Origin: Lactarius indigo
Taxonomy: Eukaryota > Basidiomycota > Agaricomycetes > Russulales > Russulaceae
Assembly: GCA_025766275.1 (NCBI GenBank)
Contig: JAFKAC010000114.1
Span: forward strand, 62,001 to 126,000
Reading direction: 5' to 3'
DNA: 64,000 bases
This document shows positions 11,863 to 21,365 of the stretch, in pieces (within the stretch, counting starts at the first letter, position 1; every line of letters begins with the position of its first letter). The notes under the pieces are model-generated. The model saw only the letters and a list, made by a program, of their open reading frames with translations. It was not told where the DNA came from and did no database searches. The position numbers were made by a program, and so were the translations under genes.

Positions 11863-12440
11863 TGTTACGCCCTAGCAGGGGCGTGGGTTCTAGAGGTTCT
11901 GAATCACACAAGTATCAAGCGAAGACCTCTGTTGTCTTATTGCTATGAAATACGAGTGGTAAGGTGTGGCACAAGGTGCAGCACTACTCTGTAATGTAGG
12001 ACTCCTCGTCCGAAGTGTCTAACACTTCTCTACACTTGATCTTGCTAGTGCACAGAGTATAACAGGTGTAACGCGTTGATATAGTTCAACTGCAAAGACT
12101 TCAAAGTGTCCTGGTTAGGGACTGAAGTAGGGGATGCACAAGAAGAGAGGGATAAGACGAGGTCACACCAAAATACGGAGGCAAGGTTGCTAGATTGCAA
12201 ACGAAGCCAAGTCTGGCTTCCTACGGTCTATAGTACAGGTTTATATAGGACAGGGTTCCAAACAACATGAACACAAGTCCACACAATATCAAAGAGACTA
12301 AACGGAGCAAGCAAAAGTTCGGATCAAGGGAACAGCGCCACTAGTAACAGTAGCTCCTTTGGTAACAAGGTATAGTACAGAAGTGGAAAGGCAGGGCGGA
12401 AACATACTGTGACTGAGGTCCGAAGCGTCGGATCATAACA
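11863..12440 (-). repeat. A1 3' LTR
   Basis: This complete 578-bp A LTR reads TGTTATGATCC...GGGCGTAACA on the minus strand. It abuts CTAAA at 11858-11862. It follows the end of the zinc-knuckle frame by 26 bp, with GAGAGGGG as probable polypurine tract. Confidence 0.95.
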
Positions 12441-12466
12441 TGAGCCCCTCTCTAAGTCAACTCTCC

Positions 12467-13013
12467 CTAGAGTGCTTCGAAATCCATCAGGTCATAGACA
12501 TCATTGTCTACATCGTTGGAGGGGGTGCTTTCACGAGGGAGGGGGCAGCGATGTTGGCGAAGAAAGTTGAAGGGGCCATGGGCCCCACACTTGCGACAAT
12601 TTTCGTACTTGGGGCACTTGATTTCTTCATGGCTGTTGCTGGTAAAACACTTGCCACACCACTGAGTGCGTTCTTCTGGGGCTGGCCAAAGGCACTGGTA
12701 GGGGAAGTGGTCAGTGCTAGAACACCTCCAGCAAAACTTCTGTTTTTGAGGGCAAGCGAAGGAGAGGTGGTCTTCAGACTGACACCTGTAGCAAAGTCGG
12801 ATGGTGCCAGTCCCCTTCTTGTTGGATCTGCGCCTGCGTCTCTTCTTCCTTTCTGCAGAGGGGCTAGGTCCTTCTGGTTCGTCATGGAGTTCTGGCATGG
12901 AGTGGTAACGAGGTGGGGCAGGGGCAGGAATGTGGTGGACTTCAAAGGGGTGAGTTTCTTCTTCTGGAGGAGGGGGGTGTAGTGTGAGCCATCGGTCTGC
13001 AATCTGGACATAG
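12467..13013 (-). CDS. A-family ORF3 C-terminus: zinc-knuckle array
   Basis: C-terminal end of the A polyprotein. A Pro-rich stretch (LHPPPPEEETHPFEV) and a basic patch (ERKKRRRRRSNKK) precede four Cys-rich units: CYRCQSEDHLSFAC, CWRCSSTDHFPYQC, CGKCFTSNSHEEIKC and CRKCGAHGPFNFLRQHRC. The first two fit CX2CX4HX4C, the nucleic-acid-binding knuckle. The end is acidic (DNDVYDLMDFEAL). The 5' side stops at CTATG (read CATAG at 13009-13013), the target site of A2; the rest of the gene is in the inverted arms. It probably binds element RNA or DNA, by inference from the knuckles. Confidence 0.85.
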
Positions 13014-13591
13014 TGTTATGATCCGACGCTTCGGACCTAAGTCACAGTATGTCTCCACCCTGCCTTTCCCCTTCTGTACTATACCTTGTTACCAAAGGAG
13101 CTACTGTTACTAGTGGTGCTGTTTCTTTGATCCGAACTTCTGTTTACTCCGTTTAGTCTCTTTGATATTGTGTGGACTTGTGTTCATGTTGTTTGGAACC
13201 TTGTCCTATATAAACCTGTACCATAGACTGTAGGAAGCCAGACTTGGCTTCGTTTGCAATCTAGCAACCTTGCCTCCGTACTTTGGTGTGACCTCGCCTT
13301 ATCCCTCTCTTCTTGTGCATCCCCTACCTCAGTCCCTAACCAGGACACTTCGAAGTCTTTGCAGTTGAACTATATCAACACGTTACACCTGTTATACTCT
13401 GTGCACTAGCAAGATCAAGTGTAGAGAAGTGTTAGACACTTCGGATGAGGAGTCCTACATCACAGAGTAGTGCTGCACCTTGTGCCACACCTTACCACTC
13501 GTATTTCATAGCAATAAGACAACAGAGGTCTTCGCTTGATACTTGTGTGATTCAGAACCTTTAGAATCCACGCCCCTGCTAGGGCGTAACA
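13014..13591 (+). repeat. A2 5' LTR
   Basis: This 578-bp LTR has TATATAAA at 13207-13214 and AGACTTGGCTT (predicted RNA start and primer) at 13240-13250, 33 nt downstream. GAAGCCA-GACT-TGGCTTC forms a hairpin around that point. By eye it differs from the LTR at 19815-20392 at nine sites, all transitions and mostly at CpG. Confidence 0.95.
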
Positions 13592-13592
13592 T

Positions 13593-13603
13593 AAGCCAAG
13601 TCT
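13593..13603 (+). promoter_or_regulatory. A2 self-priming primer-binding site
   Basis: AAGCCAAGTCT lies one base after the LTR and is the exact reverse complement of AGACTTGGCTT at 13240-13250. The same pair occurs in A1 (35013-35023 with 35366-35376, minus strand). Confidence 0.8.
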
Positions 13604-13799
13604 ACAACTCCCAACACACCCAAGACACTACTGCCACACAGCAGAGTGGGCGACGATCCAAGAGGACGCATCAGCCAACAACCAGACACTCCACAGAACC
13701 CAGAAATGACGGCATAGCCGGGCGACGGATCCTCCTTGACACAAGAGGCCGCTTCAGCCATCCCCTTACACAAATCAGCACCCAAGACAGACCACAATC

Positions 13800-15491
13800 G
13801 TGGCTAGCATCAGTGTCACCTTTGAATCAGACAACGATTGGACCCCAGTCACAACCAGAACACAAGACGACCTCCCACACCACGTTAAAAGCAGTCAACT
13901 AGGAAAAGGAGCTCGCTGGGCCACAACATCAGGCAGACCACCTTGTTACAAGTGCCTCATCAAAGGCGAACTCAGACCAGTGGAATTCATCAACAACAAC
14001 TGGTACATTCTCCGATACTTTCAGAATACATACCACACCAGAGCCATAAACATCACACCACACAGATTTGCTGAAGGACTAGGCTGGTGGAACGAAGAAG
14101 ATGAACAGAACCCAGAAACGCCCACACAACAATCATCCTCAGCACCAAGAAACACTAGGGGAACATACAGACTACAACAAGACTCATCATCAGAAGAACC
14201 CAGCTCAGACGAAGCGGAATCACACTCAGAACTATCCCACTCCTCAGAACACCGCCTAGACATCACAGTACCCACACAAGCTTCGTCACAAGCCAGCCCC
14301 ACTATCCCTATCTGGATAGAACCATCCCCAGAGGAAGAAGGATTCCCAGCCCCACTACCACCAATCAGATTGCCCTCCCCAGTCGAACCACCCCAGATCC
14401 CCATCACACCACAACCAACACTTATCATGTCAGCCATAAACGCCACAGGCACTGGCACAGGTACCGGCTCAAGCACCGGAACAGGAGGAACACCAACAAC
14501 GAGCTCAGGAGGACTCAAAGGAGCACCCCCTACTCCGTTCACCGGAGATAGAACAGAGAGTGGTCAGTTCAAAAGAGAACTACTACGATACATCAAGTTA
14601 AACAGCGAGAATGAACTCATCAAAGAACCTTATGCACGGGTACTATTCGCCCTTACAATGTTCAAAGGACCCGGTGTACAGCTGTGGGTCAACCAAACCG
14701 AAGATGACATGGAAGCGGCACTAGCAGACCCCACCAAAGCCCTCACCAAAAACAGCAAAGATCTTTGGGACGGTTTTCTTGACACCTTCGACAGAGACTG
14801 GACCGACACTCTAAACAAAGAAAGAGCCTATCAGAAGCTCATCAGTTTGACGATGCAGGGTGGAGCATTGGACAGTTACATCCTCGACTTCGAACACCTT
14901 GCAGGAATAGCAGGATGGGCAAGAGATGCCCCTGGGACGGTGGAATTCTTCAAAAGAGGACTACCCACAGGACTGTATCGTGCTTGCCTTATGCGAACCA
15001 CCATCCCAAACACCATGGACGAGTGGCAAACCGCTGCCAGAGCAGAACACCAACGCTGGAAGCTACTAAAAGCCAGACCAGGGAATAGAAACCCAGGGCC
15101 AACCCAGAATGTCCACCAAGGACGACCAAAGCGAGACCCAAATGCGATGGATGTAGATGCCACCACCTCCACCCCCTTTAAGAAGCTTACTGAAGAAGAA
15201 AAGAAAGCCCTCATGAAAGAAGGACGCTGCTTCAAATGCAGACAGCAAGGACACATGGCTAGGAACTGTCAACGACAAAACACCACCAACCAAACCAAAG
15301 CCAGAGCCACAGACACCCAAGAAACGGACACTGCACCCCCATACACCCCAGAAGCAAGCACCTCATCAGTGGCTGCTACCACAACCGAAGATAAAGTCCG
15401 ACAAGCCCATGCACTTGTCCAAGGCATGACTGAGGATGAAAAGAGACGCTACTATGCCTTAGATCAGGATTTTTGCGATGCCGACCTGTGA
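13800..15491 (+). CDS. A2 gag
   Basis: A 563-codon frame with a GTG start at 13800 (ACAATCGTGGCT). An in-frame TGA at 13737 and no ATG before 13800 leave GTG as the best candidate; the first in-frame ATG is 14427. N-terminal domain with CYKCLIKG and RPVEFINNNWY, then a Ser/Glu-rich acidic stretch, a Gly/Thr linker (~residues 213-240), a capsid-like helical core (~250-430) and a CCHC knuckle CFKCRQQGHMARNC (~476-489). It forms the virus-like particle, by family knowledge. It ends TGA 15489, five codons after the GGATTTT heptamer. The A2 leader has an ATG at 13705 (short frame), where A1 has ACG. Confidence 0.9.
   Translation: MASISVTFESDNDWTPVTTRTQDDLPHHVKSSQLGKGARWATTSGRPPCYKCLIKGELRPVEFINNNWYILRYFQNTYHTRAINITPHRFAEGLGWWNEEDEQNPETPTQQSSSAPRNTRGTYRLQQDSSSEEPSSDEAESHSELSHSSEHRLDITVPTQASSQASPTIPIWIEPSPEEEGFPAPLPPIRLPSPVEPPQIPITPQPTLIMSAINATGTGTGTGSSTGTGGTPTTSSGGLKGAPPTPFTGDRTESGQFKRELLRYIKLNSENELIKEPYARVLFALTMFKGPGVQLWVNQTEDDMEAALADPTKALTKNSKDLWDGFLDTFDRDWTDTLNKERAYQKLISLTMQGGALDSYILDFEHLAGIAGWARDAPGTVEFFKRGLPTGLYRACLMRTTIPNTMDEWQTAARAEHQRWKLLKARPGNRNPGPTQNVHQGRPKRDPNAMDVDATTSTPFKKLTEEEKKALMKEGRCFKCRQQGHMARNCQRQNTTNQTKARATDTQETDTAPPYTPEASTSSVAATTTEDKVRQAHALVQGMTEDEKRRYYALDQDFCDADL
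15467..15473 (+). promoter_or_regulatory. A2 -1 frameshift heptamer GGATTTT
   Basis: G GAT TTT is in register with gag (GAT at 15468). The -1 frame is open from 15440 and continues into pol. GGAUUUA at the mouse mammary tumour virus pro-pol junction is a known shift site of this type. The A1 copy is at 33143-33149 on the minus strand. Confidence 0.7.
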
Positions 15492-15514
15492 GAGCTGACA
15501 GGGAGGCCAATTCA

Positions 15515-18500
15515 ATGTATAGTGTTCGCGATAGTGCTATGACAATCAAAGTCCTCGTTCGCCTTTACTACAAAGAAGCTCGCATAAATGTGCTGCTGGA
15601 CAGCAGTGCAACAGACAACCTAATCGACTGAAACCTAATCCAAAAACTTGGGCTAGGAACCACTCCTTTGAAACCACCCAGATTGGTCCGAAATGTAGAT
15701 GGATCGTTAAACAAAGATGGCACCATGACGGAAACATGCCAGCTATGGATAAAAAGAGGAGAAGAAGAAACTCCTTTCCAGTTTTTCGTAACCAGCCTAG
15801 GAGAAGATAGAATGATCTTCGGATACCCCTGGTTTGAACACGAAAACCCAGACATAGACTGGAAGAAACAAGAGCTGAAAGGAGAAGCAGTCACCATCCT
15901 GACAGGAGGGTACCGCTCCCGAAGAAAGCGACACCAAGAAGCAAAAGCGGCAGCAACCAAAACAACCTTTGACCCAGTAAAAGAAACTGCAATCCCAGAA
16001 GAATACCAGTCCCACAACAAGGTATTCTCAGACGAAGAAGCACAGCGCTTTCCCCCAGAAAGAGAAGAAGACCATCCCATCACACTGCGACCAGATGCAC
16101 CCAACAAGATCAATTGCAAAATCTACCCCTTGACTCCAGAAGAAGACAAGGAATTAAAAGCATATCTTGACGAAAACGTAGCAAAAGGATACATCTATGA
16201 AGGGAGCTCCCCCTACGCTTCCTCCTTCTTCTTCAGAAAGAAAACAGACAGAGGGTTGCGCCCTATCCTGGACTACAGACCCCTAAATACTTGGACAATA
16301 AAAGACACTTACCCACTACCCCTCATCTCCGACATCTTGACCAACTTAAATGGGAAAACACTGTTCTCGAAGTTTGATATCAGATGGGGGTACCATAACA
16401 TCTGCATAAAAGAGGAAGACCAGTGGAAGGCAGCCTTCAAGACACCATGGGGACTGTTCATCCCTCGAGTCATGACCTTCGGCCTCACAAATGCACCAGC
16501 CACCTTTGCATGAACCATGAGCAGAATACTCCGACCACTCATGGATAAATACCCCAGAGAACTATTTGTGTACATGGACGATGTCCTGATAGCCACAGAA
16601 GAAGATACAGAGCGCCACAGACAAATTGTACACGAGTTCTTGGAAATCTGTGAAAAGGAATCTTATTTCCTCAAAGCGTCGAAATGCGTGTTCGAACAAA
16701 GAAAGATCCACTACCTAGGCATTGTCATCAATGGGTCTCAAATCAAAATCGACCCAAAGAAGGTAGAAGGACTAAAAGACTGGCCAAGAGACATCAAGTC
16801 AGTCAAACAAGCAAGAAGCGTGTTGGGAACACTAAGTTATCAGCGACCCTTCATCCCCAACTTCGCTCACTTAGCAAGACCCATCACGGACACAATAAAG
16901 ACATCAGAAGGACCCTTCAGATGGACAAAAGAAGCAGCAGAAGCCTTAGAAACTCTCATCACACTTGTGTGCAAAGACCCCATCTTATGTCAACCAGATA
17001 TGAACAAACCTTTCGAGCTAGAAGTAGATGCCTCTGCTTTCGCCACAGGAGCAATCTTAACACAAAGAGACAACCGAAACAAACCACAAGCTGTGGGATA
17101 CTTCTCCAAATCATTTTCAGAAGCGGAGCGCAACTATGACATCCATGACAGGGAACTCCTGGCAGTAATCAGAGGGCTAGAACACTGGAGACACCTTCTT
17201 TTAGGGTCACCCCACGAAATCACAGTGTTTACAGACCACAAAAACCTAGAATATTATCGCCACCCTCGACAAATCAATAGGAGAGTGGCACGTTACATCC
17301 CCAGACTTGCAGATTATCACATCAAACTTCACCACAAACCCGGACCCCAAAACCATGCTGATGCCCTGTCAAGATGCCCTGACCATGACACCGGAGCAGG
17401 GGATAACACCGATGTAGTGGTCCTGACCCCAACTATCTTCACAAACTCCGCTCTCTCCATAAGGATAGATGACTGGGTCATGGCACACCAGTTAGACCAC
17501 CAAGACACTCTGGACGAGTGGGCCGCCCCCTTCCACCTAGTAAAACAAGGCAAACACTGGTGGAGAGGTGACAAACTGGTGGTTGTGGACAACACACCGC
17601 TAAAGAGGGGGGTAATTTCCCTGTTTCACGATACAAAAACAGCTGGACATCCCGGAATAACAAAGACCTTGTGGTTAGTGTCACAAGACTTTTGGTGGCC
17701 AAACATGAAAGACGACATATCCGCATATGTAAAGGGCTGTGTCACATGCCAATCAAACAAGAACTTCCCTGGGAACCCGAAACCACCGATATTCCCCATC
17801 AAGACTAACCCAGAAGCGCTCCCTTTTGAAACCATCGCTCTAGACTTCATCACAAAACTACCCCAATCAGAAGACAATGACACAATTCTCACCATCACGG
17901 ACCATGACTGCTCCAAAGCAGCCTTCTTTATCCCATGCAGCGAAACAATAGACGCAGAAGGAGTGGCAAAACTCTATGCCAAAACTGTCCTGCCACACTA
18001 CGGACTACCAAGAAGGGTCATCTCCGACAGAGACCCCAGATTCACAGCAAAGTTCACCAAGGAACTATGCAGAGTGCTTGACATAGAACAAAACATCAGC
18101 ACAGCATACCACCCACAAACAGATGGACAATCAGAACGAACAAACCAGTGGTTAGAACAGTACCTCCGAATGTTCATAAACCACCAACAAGACAATTGGA
18201 CGGAGCTACTACCACTGGCACAGTACACCCACAACTCCTGGCCAAGCGCAACCACTAAAAAGGCACCCTACGAATTAATCCTTGGGTACATCCCAAGAGT
18301 ACACCAACCAGAAAGAACGATCACAGTGCCAGGAACACAAGAAAGATTAGAGCGAATCCAGGAAGCCAGAAGGACCGCCCAAGCAGCAATTACCCATGCA
18401 CAGTCACTCTACAAAGGATCCTCTCGCTTCGAACAACACACAGAAGGAGATAGTGTGTGGCTGGATGCCAGGAACTTGAAAACAACGCACCCTAGTTTCA

Positions 18501-19814
18501 AGTTAGCCCCAAAAAGATATGGACCCTTCAGGGTCACAAAGAAGATCTCCGCCACCACATATGCCCTGAAACTTCCCCATCAGTGGCGGATCCACCCAGT
18601 ATTCCATGCGTCACTCCTGATGCCATACAAAGAAACCTCCGTACATGGAAAGAACTTTACGGAACCACCCCCAGATCTAGTAGATGGAGAACAGGAGTGG
18701 GAAGTCGAGAAAATACTAGAAACAAGACGCCACAGGAACCAGTTACAGTTCCTAATCAAGTGGAAAGGATACTCCGATGCACACAATAGCTGGGAACCAG
18801 AAAAGAACCTCAACGCCCCAGAACTTATTCAGGAACACTTCGAAAGCAACCCCAAAAGCGAAGGAGCAAAGCAATGGTTAAAACGAAAGGAAGTAACAAT
18901 ACGAACAGCAATCACCTTCCCCACTAGCTTCCTCACCATGCCCTCTCACTCCTCCTCTGTAGAACACCTCGTTGCTCGTGCCATGGAAAGAGGTTCCTTT
19001 GACGAAACACCCTCTGTCACACCCTCCTCTGGCTATTCTCCCTTCCCAGCACGACCCCCTTCCTTGCCTTCACTCATCCAGGAACCACAGCCCATCGATC
19101 CCACCATGCCCAGCGTCATAGAAACAGAAGGAGGAGGAATAGCCCTTCACGCTCCCCCTCCTGGACACACAGCTCCCCCTACTCCTGAGATACACCGACC
19201 TACCACCTCCCCCCCTGATCCTAGAGTAACCATGGCTCGCCTCAGCGAAATAGCTAACGACCCAATCATGGACGCACTCCCCATTGACTATGAAAGGATG
19301 CACATCACTGCTGAAGAAGATGACGACCCTGGCTACCCCTTCTTCTTGAATGACCCCTGGAGCAGCCGCTATGTCCACTTCCTCATCCCTGACGACGCTG
19401 ACCCAACCTCGTACATCCGAAAGGATGCTAAATGGATCAAGATCAGCGAGAACAAAGAAGATGTCATCGGCACCATGGGCAAGAACCTCCCCCACTATGG
19501 CCTCCCCCTCTTCCTCCTTCCCAGAGACGACGACCCCCACAATCCAGCTCCCCCTATCACCCCAGCTCAAATGCAGAACTTGGACGAAGCTTCCCCCACA
19601 GCCAGACAAGTTGATGAAGTCCTAGAAGACCTGAAAGATGACCGCCTCACAGCAGAAATCTCCAGGACTCGCCGACTCTTGTGAAACCAGAAGGCCCTCC
19701 GAAAGGAGATTGAAGGCCTGTACAAGACGATGGAGCCCCTCAAAAGGCACCTCCTCAACATGGACATGCAACTAACCAGCACCCAAAGGAGGCTGCAAGA
19801 GCACAAGGCCTATG
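15515..19814 (+). pseudogene. A2 pol fused to ORF3, interrupted at 19814
   Basis: Polyprotein in the -1 frame relative to gag. Protease LLDSSATDN (~15594-15620) has Ser where DSG(A/T) has Gly. RT: FGLTNAPATF, FVYMDDVLIAT (~16566). RNase H: FELEVDASAFATG (~17017), HADALSRCP. Integrase: GHPGI and C..C finger (~17647-17750), DFITKLP, SDRDPRFTA, QSERTNQWLEQ. Chromodomain EWEVEKILETRR, FLIKWKGYSDAHNSWEP (~18695-18800). Then the ORF3 region: DDPGYPFF, YVHFLIPDD, VIGTMG, PHYGLPLF, DDRLTAEISRTR and a coiled coil to HKAY. TGA codons at 15624, 16512 and 19682 break it; the first two are shared with A1. Confidence 0.92.
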
Positions 19815-20392
19815 TGTTACACCCTAGCAGGGGCGTGGATTCTAAAGGTTCTGAATCACACAAGTATCAAGCGAAGACCTCTGTTGTCTTATTGCTATGA
19901 AATACGAGTGATAAGGTGTGGCACAAGGTGCAGCACTACTCTGTGATGTAGGACTCCTCGTCCAAAGTGTCTAACACTTCTCTACACTTGATCTTGCTAG
20001 TACACAGAGTATAACAGGTGTAACGCGTTGATATAGTTCAACTGCAAAGACTTCAAAGTGTCCTGGTTAGGGACTGAGGTAGGGGATGCACAAGAAGAGA
20101 GGGATAAGGCGAGGTCACACCAAAGTACGGAGGCAAGGTTGCTAGATTGCAAACGAAGCCAAGTCTGGCTTCCTACAGTCTATGGTACAGGTTTATATAG
20201 GACAAGGTTCCAAACAACATGAACACAAGTCCACACAATATCAAAGAGACTAAACGGAGTAAACAGAAGTTTGGATCAAAGAAACAGCGCCACTAGTAAC
20301 AGTAGCTCCTTTGGTAACAAGGTATAGTACAGAAGGGGAAAGGCAGGGTGGAGACATACTGTGACTTAGGTCCGAAGCGTCGGATCATAACA
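19815..20392 (-). repeat. A2 3' LTR, now in minus orientation
   Basis: This complete 578-bp A LTR abuts CTATG (19810-19814) on the left and A-family ORF3 terminal sequence (20393 onward) on the right. The latter is the normal upstream neighbour of a 3' LTR on the minus strand. The position fits a 3' LTR carried along by an inversion. Confidence 0.93.
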
Positions 20393-20780
20393 TGAGCCCC
20401 TCTCTAAGTCAACTCTCCCTAGAGTGCTTCGAAGTCCATCAGGTCATAGACATCGTTGTCTACATCGTTGGAGGGGGTGCTTTCGCGAGGGAGGGGGCAG
20501 CGATGTTGGCGAAGGAAGTTGAAGGGACCATGGGCCCCACACTTGCGACAATTTTCATACTTGGGGCACTTGATTTCTTCGTGGCTGTTGCTGGTAAAAC
20601 ACTTGCCACACCACTGAGTGCATTCTTCTGGGGCTGGCCAGAGGCACTGATAGGGGAAGTGGTCAGTGCTAGAACACCTCCAGCAGAACTTCTGTTTTTG
20701 AGGGCAGGCGAAGGAGAGGTGGTCTTCAGACTGACACCTGTAACAAAGTCAAATGGTGCCAGTCTCCTTCTTGTTGGCTC
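20393..20780 (-). pseudogene. A-family zinc-knuckle ORF, end severed by B
   Basis: Minus-strand sequence homologous to 12441-12830: it encodes the Cys-rich units through the acidic terminus. The upstream part lies beyond B at 28621-28806. The join is marked by CTGTG (20780-20784) and CTGCG (28621-28625), which differ by one C/T at a CpG. The coding is otherwise like 12467-13013. Confidence 0.85.
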
Positions 20781-20784
20781 TGTG

Positions 20785-21344
20785 TGTTACGATTTTTCAG
20801 ACTTGTTCTTTTCTTTCTCCACTGAATTCCTTGTTCCCCACATTACGAGCCCTGTATGACTACGTGGACGATACGTTTACCCGGTTCCTATCACGTGCTT
20901 TGCTTATCATCGTTATCTTCCGATAAAGCTTGACATGTGTTAGTTTCCGTTCGATTCTCAGTCACGCACGGACCCGCGTGATTCCTCCTTTGTTCTTGAT
21001 ACGGACGTCCTTTGTTCCCATTATGTCTCACCTTTGTTCTCCAATGAGGAGTGGCCTTACGCCCTCACTTGTACCAAGCGTATTTAAGCCTAGTGTTACC
21101 TAGCTTGTACGGTAGACTAGACTTCTTGTGTAATACTACACTCGTCTACGTGCAGTCTCTCGAAACCCCGATCCTCGTCTTAGCTAGACCTTCGAGTCTT
21201 AGCCATCCTCTACAGTCCAAGTGACGTGCGTCCTTGTGACTCTTGTGCATCACCATTACTGAAGTCGAGCCTTTGAGCTTGGACTACCAACCATCTGATA
21301 GACTTAGCGCAAGTCACGCTTAACGCCCCTGTAGTGGCATTACA
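20785..21344 (+). repeat. B 5' LTR
   Basis: This 560-bp LTR runs from TGTTACGATT to GTAGTGGCATTACA. A TATTTAAG box is at 21081-21088. AGACTAGACTT at 21114-21124, 33 nt on, is the predicted transcript start. No ATG occurs from there to the gag start at 21366. Confidence 0.95.
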
Positions 21345-21346
21345 TT

Positions 21347-21357
21347 AAGTCTAGTCT
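21347..21357 (+). promoter_or_regulatory. B self-priming primer-binding site
   Basis: AAGTCTAGTCT lies two bases after the LTR and is the exact reverse complement of AGACTAGACTT at 21114-21124. The sequence differs from the A and C/D primer pairs, so pairing has been kept while sequence changed. Confidence 0.82.
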
Positions 21358-21365
21358 CTATCACC

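Larger units (their letters stand above)
13014..20392 (+). mobile_element. A2: A-family element with its 3' end inverted
   Basis: A 5' LTR in plus orientation (13014-13591), gag and pol to 19814, then an A LTR in minus orientation (19815-20392). The two LTRs are the closest pair among the A copies. CATAG at 13009-13013 and CTATG at 19810-19814 are halves of one target duplication, now lying in inverted relation. The 3' part of its ORF3 is on the minus strand at 20393-20780 and 28621-28806. The simplest reading is A2 inserted tail-to-tail in A1, followed by inversion between the homologous arms. Confidence 0.75.

Noticed and set aside
12440..12982. Plus-strand 180-codon frame over the A zinc-knuckle region, also at 20392-20859.
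   Set aside because: Antisense shadow of the Cys-rich frame, which has family motifs; the plus-strand version has none and runs into the B LTR.
13593..13603. A tRNA-type primer-binding site after the A LTR.
   Set aside because: The site does not begin with TGG and matches its own LTR exactly; I know of no tRNA 3' end that fits it.
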